A DNA stretch of 46,140 bases. Origin: Stagonosporopsis chrysanthemi. Its lineage: Eukaryota; Ascomycota; Dothideomycetes; Pleosporales; Didymellaceae. Positions 1 to 9,741 of this stretch are shown piece after piece. Both the position numbers and the translations under genes were made by a program. A model generated the notes under the pieces. The model did not search any database. It was not told the origin of the DNA and saw only the letters and a program-made list of their open reading frames with translations. Location of the stretch: assembly GCA_022560025.1 (NCBI GenBank), contig JAFISE010000212.1, positions 1-46,140 of the forward strand, in the 5' to 3' direction. Numbering within the stretch: the first letter of the stretch is position 1; each line of letters begins with the position of its first letter.

Positions 1-54
1 AAAGAGTTATTTAGCTTTAAAGATGCTAAATTTTGCTGCTTTTACTAGTAAAAA

Positions 55-98
55 GCGGGCGTCACGCGAATCCGGGCGCCACGCGCACAGACACGGTA
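55..98 (-). repeat. Terminal inverted repeat of a DNA transposon (left copy)
   Basis: This 44-nt segment is the reverse complement of 46043-46086 with a single mismatch. It contains two direct copies of a GGGCGTCACGCG-type motif (the second has CC for TC), about 16 nt apart, a layout like paired transposase-binding sites. It ends inward in ACGGTA, so a TA dinucleotide sits at the presumed element border, as for Tc1/mariner-Fot1 insertions. The AT-rich bases 1-54 would then be subterminal sequence of an element lying outside the window. Family membership is inferred from length, motif and the TA border only. Confidence 0.65.
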
Positions 99-190
99 GT
101 GCTTGGGCACCCCGCCCTCTTTTCCCTTGATCAACCAGTTCTTCTTCTCGAATCTCCAGTAAGACTTGTCGGCACATCCATCCACGCGCA

Positions 191-1310
191 ATGCCGCCTC
201 TCTTCCGGATAGGACAAATACTTAAGGGCAGAGCTCGAAGTTACACCATTCTGAAACAAGTGCAGGACACTGTTTGGATCGCAAAGTAAGTAGCCAACTA
301 AATCTATCACATTATCAACAGATTGTAGGCTCATCATCATCAGGAACCATATTGTGCAAGATACTGTAGTTATCAAGAGTGTCGAAGGACATCAAAGGGT
401 AGAAAATGAACGAGACATTCTTGATCGACTTCAGGATCGCACGCCTTTCCTGCGGCCACTCGTTGATGAAATTGAAGAGCCCTCTACCCCTACAACAATT
501 GCTCTGAAATATCTTGAGTGACCTTCTGCTCGAAACTGTTAAAAAGACGTTGAACCGCAAGGAACTGAAACATGTGTGCTGGAATATTTTGAATGCACTT
601 AGTGTTCTTCACGATGAGAACCTAGTACATACAGGTACGATCATACACTTGCCTTATTATCTGGCTAATTGAGGTCAACGATGTTAAACTCGATAACATT
701 TTCGCGAACTTACAAGAGAATGATGACGATCGATTTACCGACATACAACTCGGCGACCTTGGCGGATGTGTGCCTGCGGATTCAAAATGGGCCATTTCGG
801 GAACACAAGTCGGCACACCAATGTGGTCGGCTCCCGAACTCCTCATGGAGATACCTTGGAATACTGCAGCAGATATCTGGTCCTTCGGAACTGTAGTATG
901 CCTCTGACCATTTCTGTCATTTCTTTTTATATAATCATCTAACACAACTTTAAGCTAATAAGCCTGATTTACGGCGGCGACTTCAATCTCTTTCGCCCGA
1001 AAGTACCTCGCGACCACGAAGAATACTACTTGGGTGCAGTGATGGAGATGTACCGCTTCTTTGGACCATTCCCTGCATCGATTACAGAGGTCGCTAGCGA
1101 ACAAACTTGCCGAGGAATTGCTTGGCTGATACAGGAGATCTCACACGAAAAGCTGTCGCTTTTTGCATGCATAGCAGAGAGGGAGGTTTGCAAGAAGGAT
1201 AGAGAGTTCATTCTAAGATTGTGAAGCTTGATTATAGAGACCGGCCTACAGCAAAAGAAATACTGGAAGATGAGTGGTGGGATGATGATGAGAGTAACAC
1301 AGCACAGTAG
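191..1310 (+). pseudogene. Protein kinase pseudogene (eukaryotic Ser/Thr kinase fold)
   Basis: Pieces of a single kinase can be read in order on this strand. The start is ATG 191 (MPPLFRIGQILKG...). A segment near 360-520 continues VVIKSVEGHQRVENERDIL and PFLRPLVDEIEEP. A catalytic-loop segment HT-DVKLDN (normally DVKPDN) lies near 640-700, then LGDLGG in the DFG position, an activation segment ending APELLMEIPW, and AADIWSFGTV near 880. After an intron at about 897-956 comes LISLIYGGDFNLFRPK, and the C-terminal RPTAKEILEDEWW ends at TAG 1308-1310. At least three lesions break it: a one-base frameshift near 519, a damaged splice junction at about 640-682, and another frameshift near 1213. The first intron would be only 36 nt, also suspect. 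It resembles an uncharacterised fungal kinase family recalled from dothideomycetes; the exact subfamily is not assigned. Confidence 0.8.
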
Positions 1311-2059
1311 CACGCAAAACGATTAAAAAACCTTGCACAACCCTCAGAAGGAACTCCCTATATCGTCCTCACAACCCCGACATTGTGACCCCCCCCCCCC
1401 CTTATTTGGTATCGCTATATTAAAAGGCTATGCAACATACCTATTCGCTCCCCTCCTGCATTGACACCGCCTTATTGAGCCACGGCTGCTCCTGCTTATT
1501 CACCCACCCCCATCTCTCTCCTAAGTTCCGAAATGTCCTCTAATATACCCATCCCCTCTCTCCTTGCCCTTCTCTTTTTCCACACCTTATCCTCCATCTC
1601 AGACACCTCAATCCCTGTCGCCCACACATACTCCTAGTTCCTGTTCCTGCAAACTATCTCCAAGTCAAATTGGAGATAGCTGTTATCAACTGAGCTCTGT
1701 ATACATAGCTCGTGATTCAATCTTCTGCACGGCCTCGACATAGTCACGGATCACGGTGTCTTTTTCTAAAAATGCTCCAACGTGTATCGATGGCTTGCAA
1801 GCTTAAAGTCTTGCGACGAAGAAGAAGTATTCTGAAGACAGTCTTCTCGATCCTTGCGGTACAATCTCTCAAATCAAACACAATGTCTCAAAACTGCAAG
1901 ATTCAACATGGCGATGACGAATCAAAAAGCGCCTATTGACTAGCAAAGGGCCACAACGCCATTTATGATGTAAGACGATGTGTGTGCCACGAGAACCCTT
2001 CGATATACCTCACTTCCCATCATGAGAAGTACAGAAGACCATATAGTAATAAATAGACC
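1311..2059. other. Intergenic stretch without a supported gene
   Basis: No ORF here shows a recognisable domain. There is a 13-base C homopolymer at 1389-1401, followed by a C/T-rich tract with many CCC and CTCC words to about 1640. The 75-codon frame at 1712-1939 has no recognisable motif and is ignored. Confidence 0.5.
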
Positions 2060-2892
2060 CTATCCCATGTTCTGGAGCACTGCTGCTCGACGCACGAGAG
2101 TCGAGTGATCGGCTGTATCCTGCCCATTCAGTACTTCCATACCTTTGACCGCTAGGTCTACTAATACGGAAGCTAGATCTTGCACTGGGATGGTCTGAGT
2201 TTGGCCAGTGAGCCCCAACAGATAACTCTTCAGATCTACTTTTCCCAATATGAAAGCGGGCCGAGCTATTAGCGTCTCGAAAGAATCCGGCATCGCTTTA
2301 GCAATGTCGAGCAAAGCAACCTCAGCCTCTCCCTGTCAAAGTAATGTCAGTGTTCCCAGCTTATTATCAGTACAGCTCGACAGTTCCTACCTTTACAAGG
2401 CGCGAGTCACGCATCGTCCATAGTTGTTTCTGTTGATCGCGCTCCGCCAGTGCTCCACTTGTGTAAACAAAGCGGAATCGTCCCCCGGAATTTGTGTTGG
2501 AAGACAGTGCATCTGCGAAACTGTGCGCGGCCGCCAACGGATACACAACATTCGTCTTGTGCAACATCTCATAGGTAGAGAAGTTTTTGGCTAGGCCTCC
2601 GATCGCCCTGATGGAGACCACGATAGTTAGCGGCTGAACTCCAACACAGCTAAAGACTCATGTCCCACCAGATGCACCCGGCTGCGCCCTCCATACGAGC
2701 CATTACGTCGGGCGGGTAGATTTCGAAATTTTCCAGCACTAGACTTTCCCATTTCGGATGATTTGTGATGCGAGGGTCGACGACAGCCTTACGAGAAAGA
2801 GACACGACGCTAGTAACGGATGGATGCTGAAGTGCGGCGTAGACAACTTCACTACCAACAAAACCGGTAGCTCCAGCAACAATCAGCTTCAT
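2060..2892 (-). CDS. NAD(P)-binding Rossmann protein (atypical SDR/HTATIP2-like)
   Basis: Three exons join cleanly: 2892-2669, 2607-2391 and 2332-2060, giving 237 aa. The introns are 61 nt (GTGGGA...CAG) and 58 nt (GTAGGA...CAG). The protein opens MKLIVAGATGFVGSEVV, a complete GxxGxxG dinucleotide-binding motif in the first beta-alpha-beta unit. Other recognisable segments are GCIWAIGG, RFVYTSGAL near the middle, and ARPAFILGK towards the end, the pattern of small fungal NAD-dependent epimerase/HTATIP2-like proteins. The classical SDR YxxxK pair is not evident, so an oxidoreductase reaction cannot be inferred; members of this group can be cofactor sensors. It is the only gene between 1 and 9700 with all frames and splice sites intact, although pseudogenes lie on both sides. 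Substrate and pathway are unknown. Confidence 0.82.
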
Positions 2893-3940
2893 ACTGGAGG
2901 ATGAGTCAGGATGTAATTAAGGGCTTTAGACAAAACTGCTGTTGGCGGTTGTTCAGCAAGAACCGGGCTTCTAAACAAGATGGTTGCCTGAAGCCACCTT
3001 GGCACCATGCCGCTCAGCCTCGTTCCAAGCATCAATAACAACGTGCTGACTTCTTTCTTGTGCAAAACGAAACAGAGCTGCCACTTGCCGCACGTCTAAC
3101 GTCCAGACATGCACTATTATCGAATCACGTGCATTGACGACATGTACAATTCGATATGATGGGGTTCAAAGAGTCTGTATGGCTCTGATCTTGGAGCGCT
3201 TCACATGACAGTGTCCACCCTCCCTCTGACAGCTCCTTTGATCTCAGTCGTTGAGACTGTGCGTTGGTCTGGAGTCAAGCTGATAGAGCAAAACATTGGT
3301 ACTTGTTGAAGTGTATGGACCAGCCTTGATCTGGTAGACCACGTCAAGGGCCGCTTTTGTATGGCTGACCACTACTTGCAGCCAATCAGAAGTAAGCCAG
3401 AGCCTAGCGTACCAGACTTGGGGAAGTCCGTACATCTCAAAAGGCATTGTACATCAAGAAGCATTGTACCAAGAGTCATGGGCGTACCAATCAGTACCAG
3501 ATTACGCTGATTGGGCCATTTACGGATATTCTGGAGAATGAGGATGAGGTACCGAGTGCGAGGGCTGCCTTGAAGTAGTAATTTTGTGCTAGTATGTGAC
3601 CTGTCCCGCAGTTAAATTTCGTATTTTGTGTATCAAGTCGCAGATGAATTAATATAGCAATGAGATTGAAGTTGGAGACAAAGTGCACTCGACCGAACAG
3701 GCTAAAGTGGCAAGTATTGTTTGTGAAGCTTGCAGATAGTTTTGGTAACCTCGATGTTTAATTAGTCGCGTTATCGTAAACACTTCCTGCCCGCCTGGCC
3801 ACCGCCACCAACCTCCAGCTATCGCATCGCATGTGGAGTTGAAATACCCCAGCACCTCAGGTTCTCGCAGCTTACAGCTCATTTGGACCGCTGCTCGAGT
3901 CTAATCTTACTCAGTCACATTACCAGCTCCAGTCACGAGA
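2893..3940. other. Intergenic, contains one copy of a dispersed degenerate repeat
   Basis: No intact gene is supported. Positions 3300-3440 are a degenerate repeat copy (see its own entry). The small frames at 3491-3688 and 3649-3882 on the minus strand have no recognisable domain. Confidence 0.5.
3300..3440 (-). repeat. Dispersed repeat, copy A (formerly coding?)
   Basis: Read on the minus strand, this segment aligns to 11863-12005 on the plus strand over about 140 nt with roughly 75-80 percent identity by eye. Differences are mostly C/T and G/A transitions. In copy A one frame is open and includes LTSDWLQVVVS and AALDVVYQI. Copy B keeps LTSDWLQAVVS and AALDVVY but has a stop where copy A has Q. 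That pattern suggests a once-coding sequence copied and then mutated. The parent element or gene is not recognised. Confidence 0.65.
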
Positions 3941-5456
3941 GTGACATGTATTACGCCAGATAAAACCCCGGTTCTGGAGCCGAACGATGACGTGTATTAT
4001 GTCGCGAAAGATGGCGTATCGGCCGGAGTCCTTGGTAGTATCAGTTCAATGGCTCGTCGAGTTGGCGGCTTAGGTATCGGTGCCTGCAGAAATGTATGGA
4101 CCCTCCCACCCATGGGACTGATCTACAGCGGCAGCCTCTGACTGGCTACATGATTTTGGATAGACAGAAGTGACAGTCTGGGAGGCAGTCTGCAGGGCAG
4201 AAACGTGGGCTTTAGCCACCCAGAAGGCTGCCCGCATGCTAGTACCATGGTACGTATTGACCGTCCCACGGTCATCCTATGGTCAGAGGGGTCTGCACAT
4301 TTCTGCAGCCATTATATAATCGAAAACTACACTTTATACGACGGCTCAAAGGCTCCTCCGCTGCAACAGCGTTTGGACCCTATATGGCTCGATGCGCCCG
4401 AGCCAGAGGCACCTGCATCCATTGCAGTCCTTTTCTCGTGGTGGACTAATGCGACAGATCCGCAGTCACTTGATGGATTGCTCGCAAAATTCGATCTTTC
4501 TTCAAAACGGATGCCACTGGACGTTGTATTGGATTGAATTGGATATAATTAACGTCGCGAAGGGAACTTTGAACTACGTAAACCTCCCATAGAGTATAAA
4601 CGACGTGCGTTGCGGCGAGTGAGCCAGGGGTTGCAGCCCCTTAAATGACTTTCTCCGAGCGCAATTTCTATGTATACAAAATTCGCTGCTAGTTGATCAG
4701 CTTGATCATGCTCTATTCCTTCACTGGACGTTGTGACATGCAGAGTCTCGACATATTGCTACACGGCGCGAGCAAGCCTCGTCTGGAACCAAGGCGTACG
4801 TCTGACTACAGAGACTGGACCTTTCGCGAAGCCCGAGTCACGCGATGTAAGGAATATCACTTTAAATACTACTGGCATCGAAATATTGCATAATGCCGAG
4901 TTTACCATGAGCGTGCAATTTCTGCCACACATCGATCTCGCGGTGAGATTTGGTCATACCATTCCTAGCCTTCCGCATCTCGCGATGCTTAGACATACTG
5001 ATTATCCTTCTTGAGCGTGGGGCCGGAAACAGTGGGGTTACAAGCTCGTCGACTTGAAAGACACGGTCAAGGTCATCAACATCGAAACCGATCTTTACGG
5101 GAACGGCTACACTACATATTCGACCTCAGTCCGTCTGTCTCTCGTCGTCATCCTAGCCTACTGCACCATCACTCTCGCTTACCTTGGATACATACTCTTC
5201 ACAGGCTCAACGTCTACGGCATCGAACTCCACCGAACTCCACCATCGAACTCCACCATCGAACTTGTCGCTCTCGCTCTACAATCGAAGAAACCCAGCTA
5301 CCTAGGCCGTACAGCGGTCTGGATTGACTCACTGAACGCGTTCAAATAAGGCATCGGTATCCAAGTGAATGGGGACAACGAGCTGAAACAGGTTTCGCCA
5401 GCGATAGAGATTTGGACGCGAGGGGGTTGAGAAGAATTAAGAAGAATGTGGCGTAC
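3941..5456 (+). pseudogene. Fungal membrane-protein pseudogene (uncharacterised family)
   Basis: Fragments of a secretory or membrane protein lie in order in changing frames: 3941-4138, 4205-4534, about 4733-5014, and 5054 onward. The best preserved part is the C-terminus: a hydrophobic segment LSLVVILAYCTITLAYLGYI (near residues 32-51 of the last frame), then a cytoplasmic tail with LVALALQSKKPSYLGRTAV and a degenerate NGDNEL segment. Lesions include a stop at 5014, a tandem micro-duplication at 5222-5268 that shifts frame, an in-frame TAA at about 5347 just after NAFK, and later stops. The TAA is explained by CAA to TAA, a C to T change in a CpA context as in RIP. The layout of ectodomain, one C-terminal helix and a short tail matches a large uncharacterised ascomycete family that I recognise only by its tail. 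Confidence 0.7.
5222..5268 (+). repeat. Tandem micro-duplication inside a pseudogene
   Basis: A 12-13 nt unit, CGAACTCCACCA with small variations, is repeated about three times in tandem. It interrupts the C-terminal tail of the membrane-protein pseudogene and moves the downstream coding sequence into another frame. Confidence 0.75.
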
Positions 5457-5488
5457 TGATGTATTGAACTTGCGCGATTGCAGAAGAT

Positions 5489-5552
5489 AGCATTGGAATA
5501 TAACATCACAGCTTCAACGATTACTACACATACGAACATAAGACGTTGAAAA
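5489..5552 (+). repeat. Short dispersed repeat, copy C
   Basis: The end of this segment (5527-5552) matches 8691-8716 at 24 of 26 positions (CACATACGA...GACGTTGAAAA). Weaker similarity extends upstream through GGAATAT and AGCTTCAA words in the same order. Same orientation, about 3.2 kb apart. The origin is unknown. Confidence 0.5.
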
Positions 5553-5596
5553 ATATGCGCCTCCGCACTTTGTGGTACAAGAAAGGTCTGGGGCCG

Positions 5597-6940
5597 TCAT
5601 GCAACAGAATCGGTCTGAGGGATCAGATGTCGGTTGAAACGTACCACAATCACATCGCCTTGCAATTGTTGTACTGCAAACTTTCCCGAAATTTCACCTA
5701 GCTCAGACCATGCGTCTGCGTGCATCTGACCCACTGCGACCCTCTCGTACACCACGCCCACTAAGCGAACCAGCATAATGTTGTAGGTGCACCACTCTGC
5801 ATCACGGAAGGTTTGATCGTAAAGTTCTTCGTACGAGAGGTTCCCGTCACCCAATAGACGAGCAATGAGCGGCCCATGCTTTGTGAGGCTGTTGTTCGAC
5901 TTCCATACAGAGAGTGCAAGGAGCCTGAGATCATTTTCGGAAAGTCCTATTAGCATCTCACAGCGGCGCTTGGTACTGTCGAAGACGTAGTATGAATCTT
6001 CCGTGACGAGGCTACTCCCAAAGGGCTCCATGAGCCCTTTCGGAGTCTTGACCAGTCCGAAAGTGCTTAGAGGGACGCTCATGACTTCGAAGAGAATCGT
6101 ACCTGGTGTGTCTAGATCGCGTGTTCCGAGCGGTCTAAACAATGAATTCAGTGGTCTAGGTCCCGGGCGTACCAGGTCTGCGTAACGGACTCGCCCCATC
6201 CAGCCCGACCAACTCCAACTTGGTTGTTTCGAGGCCGTGATCCTTCCCTCTATGGTCGTAACAGGTGTTCAGAGTAACGCGACATCCAAAAGTGAGCTCG
6301 GAAGGCCGGCGATGAAGGACCAGTCAAACATGCGGCTCAGCTCCGTCCGGATGCCGGTGAAAGCATTGATGATGTCGTCGGGGTATCCCATATTCTTTGC
6401 CGTATATTCGACGATGATTTGCTTGTACCAAAGAAACTCATCCAGGGGATTATAGGAGCCAGCTCGCGTAGCTTTTGCTCTCAGTCCTGCGCTTGACGCG
6501 CGCATCTTCTCCAAGGTGTAGAAGCCAGTGTCATCGCTCACATATCTGTCTTCACATAGGAGTTGCCTCTTGCAATGAAAATATACTTGTTCACCGAGGA
6601 AGTATATATTCCGATTGGATAGCAGTCGTTCTTGAAATGTCCAGGCACGTGTGTTGTATATACAGTTCGCGTCCACGGTATCATAGGTATGATTTCTCAG
6701 CATGTTCTCCAAAGATGACCGTCCACCATGTATAGCCCAGGAGTAACAAAACTTACAGTGGTGTTGCGAGCCGTGGGTAGACTTGCCGGTAGACCAGTAT
6801 CAGCGGAGTCTCCGCTTAAAGCTACTATCGTGGCCACGGCGCAACTGTAAATTGAGCCTATTTTAGCGAGGGCACTCGCTTTGTTGACGGCATCATCTTG
6901 TATGATACACTGTCTGTTGTAAAGCCTGAAGTCGACGATC
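5597..6940 (-). pseudogene. HET-domain (heterokaryon incompatibility) protein pseudogene, 5'-truncated
   Basis: On the minus strand, the diagnostic HET-domain blocks appear in order: CIIQDDAVNKASALAKIGSI followed by YSCAVATIVAL near 6907-6800, the GLP loop, then NTRAWTFQERLLS near 6650, then the post-domain blocks FLWYKQIIVEYTAKNMGYP, FTGI and PSWSWSGW near 6200, and a variable C-terminus to TGA at 5597. HET proteins trigger death or growth arrest when genetically different hyphae fuse. Lesions: the N-terminal half of the domain before CIIQDD is absent or unreadable, there is a frameshift near 6715, and a TGA at about 6270 sits where ALLW is usual. The C-terminal part reads about 220 codons without a stop. 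The 5' end runs directly into the amidase pseudogene on the other strand. Confidence 0.82.
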
Positions 6941-8590
6941 ACAGTTTTACCTCTGCTCCCTTCGTACTGTGGAATGGTCAGTTGTGCAAGGACTTCAGGT
7001 TGTACGATGACCCGCACCCAGCCTTCGTGGTAGCTACGAAGCCCAATTTCGCTGAAGGCAAACTGGACCGTCTGGACTACAGACTCTTTATATCAATTGA
7101 GAACAAGCCATTCAGTAATCTTCGTGTGAGTGGCAACTACTACTATGGTCTGAGTGTGGCGGTCTCATCACAGATCGACTCGTAAGCCTCCGGGAAAGGC
7201 GCAGTGGCTGGAGCCCGGTTCGACGTCAGAAACCTCCTTGAAATCGAGGGGCTTAGACTTACTGTCGGCTGCCGTGCATGGTACGATCATGCTGGGACGA
7301 TCGAAAGGCAGCCCCTGTGATTCAGAAGCTGTTGAATGGCGGTGCACACCTGCTAGGGATTCTCAAGCTAGGATCTTTGATCACTCGCGAGGAACCTGCT
7401 GAGTCTGCCGATTACTTCGCATCCTTCAACCCAAAGCGAGATGGCTTCCCATCTGCTTGAATTAGTAGTAGTGGCGGTGGTGTTTCTCTTGCATCTTACG
7501 ACTGGCTTAACTTGACACTAGGTACTGATAGCAAGTGGCATCCGTACAACGTTCTCGTCTCAGGCACTCACACGACACAGCAACCGGAAGCAGTCGAAGG
7601 CCAGCTTTAGCGAACGGTCTGTTCCAGCTTCGAATCAGCAAAACAAAAGCTCCCTTTTGAGATCAATGTGCCATCATGGTTGTAAGTATGTCATGCTCAG
7701 GGGGGAAACGCGCGAAACATGCAAAGCTCAATCAACTGGCCGGCTGTGTGTTCAAGAGACATTTCCAAGCTTGAGAAATGGATCGGCGCGTGGACTTCAG
7801 CCAAGACCGAGTCACTCTCCTCAAAACTGACCGTCCTTTGGTCCACCGACTTCTGGTCGATCGCCAGTAAGGCTCAGCAACAGCTTGTTGAAGAATTTGT
7901 GGCTGATCTGGAAGAGACATATGGCGTCAAAAAGACAGAAATTTCCACCAAGAACCTGTGGAAGAGGACACTCCCAAAGAGGCAGATATTTCAGATATTG
8001 AAGAGTATCTGGAGGATGTAAGTGAAAAATTCTGAGTACTGAGACTTGAACTCATGTCGTGCAGGCTGGAGTTACCTCGTTCTAGTATGGCGTGCATTCA
8101 TGATGAACTCCAAGACTCTCGCAACACCTATCACGAAAATTACTCTAAAGAGCCCCATGTCAGCCCCACTATGCGTTGGAGATGGTAAGTCGTGACAGAC
8201 TTGGCTTGATACAACAACGTTGCTGACAGCTACAAGGGACGCTGCGAAATATCACGAAGGAACAGCATGATGATGATGTCCATCAACTTAACGCGTACCA
8301 GGTTTTTATTATCAACGAAGTCTTGGTTGCTGCTGACTGACCTTCCTAGAACATGAACATTCGTCGCCAGACCCTTCACAAGAATCGCGCCCCGAGATTC
8401 ATCCCTATTTGACGCATGAGACAACTTTCGTATTGCAGTATTGGCTCATGCTTGAGGTACTCGTTCTCCCGTTCCAGACGTTATCGTGCTTCACCCACCT
8501 GTTGTGTGTCGCCGTCATGTAACCTTCGGCTTTGATACGCTTGTTTGAAGTTCAACCAGTTTTTTGCAACAGCTCGTCATTCCAACGCGT
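6935..8590 (+). pseudogene. Fungal amidase (amidase-signature family) pseudogene
   Basis: Amidase-signature segments occur in order on the plus strand but in several frames: SAPFVLWNGQL and DFRLYDD (near 6943-7010), AFVVATKP, NKPFSNLR (7110), IEGLRLTVGCRAWYD (7245), PVIQKLLNGGAHLLGILKL (about 7315-7370), ITREEPAESADY, FNPKRDG, SSSGGGVSLASYDW (7470), LGTD (7520), NGLFQLRISKTKAP (7610), VEEFVADLEETYGVKKTEIS (7885-7945) and SPTMRWRW (8165). The Gly/Ser-rich block remains, but the block after LGTD that carries the catalytic serine is scrambled (SKWHP). Several stops and frameshifts separate the pieces. Possible introns (8020-8064 and 8186-8229) are still visible. Family members hydrolyse amides; the original substrate cannot be inferred. 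Confidence 0.78.
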
Positions 8591-9741
8591 TCAACAGCCA
8601 GTGAGTTAGCATCGAATCCATAGCAACCCTAGAAGCGTTCGACTCGTGGAATATGCTTAGGAATATGAAACTGAAGAGCTTCAAAGCCTTCCACATACGA
8701 CCATAGGACGTTGAAAACAAGGCTTCCCGTTCGCTCAGCCCTATTTAAGCAACGTACCGGCGGATTAGTAGTTAGGTGGGTGACCACTAGCGAATACCCG
8801 CTGTTGTATGTTATCAATTGTATTTTTGCTGCCGGTGATGTAGAATATCAGGTCTGTGTGGGAGAACAAAACAGTAGACGATAACTACCATTCTTCTAGT
8901 TGTTGTTGAAAGAAGCAATAAAGAACACTAAACAGTGTCTAAGGCAGCTAAGTAGAATAACACTAGTGATAGTAGTGTTTTTATATTGCGTTGGCAGGAT
9001 AGCTTGTTTTAACCTACTTCTATAGCACTTCAGGCTCATACAGGGATCACAGAGTTGCAAAGTCTAGGTGAGTTGATGATATTATGTGCGGCGTGTAAAC
9101 ACGCGTGATAGGTGATATTGAATGGCCTGGTACCACTTGACTACTCGGAACGTCGAGTCTTGAATCCGAGACTATGTAGTCTAGGGTCCTCTTGAAGCTT
9201 GAGATTGTGTCTCAGCTGCCCTTTGCGGCAAGATGACGCTAAGCTCGTTTAGGTAACTGATAGTTCATCCGTAGTATAATCCCGTGTAACGCCTGCTGCA
9301 CCTTCCAACCACCGCCATGATTTCCTTAGGAATCAAATACACGTAATCATTGTTCGCTACAAAAAACTGTAAAGGACACTACTACGGATGACCAGTAGCG
9401 TGGAAACGGAGGCACTCAAACCAGCATCACTTCCACTGTGCAATACAAAGGGTCTTTAGGATACAAAATTCCATGTCCAAGATACTTTGCAACTATTTAT
9501 AGTCTGATAAAACCTTCTGTACTCTTAAAATTCTGTACTCTAAAAATGTTCAATGTCCGAACGTTCACCGGAACTGAGGTCAAGACTGCGGCTCCACTCG
9601 GGTAAAATTGCCCTATTCAGATCCATCACAACCGCGTCGACCATCATGGTGTTCCGATACCACAAGCCACAATCAACAGCCTCGTCTTTTGCACCTTCAA
9701 AATCCTTTTATCTGCTTTCTTTTATAAACGGAATCAACAAA
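8591..9741. other. Intergenic, no supported gene
   Basis: AT-richer DNA with stops in all frames. Copy D of a short dispersed repeat lies at 8660-8716. The open frame of the next gene extends back to 9553, but the likely start is ATG 9742, so 9553-9741 is treated as leader. Confidence 0.5.
8660..8716 (+). repeat. Short dispersed repeat, copy D
   Basis: This is the partner of 5489-5552 in the same orientation. The last 26 nt match at 24 positions; similarity upstream is weaker and gapped. No terminal repeat or coding content is visible. Confidence 0.5.
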
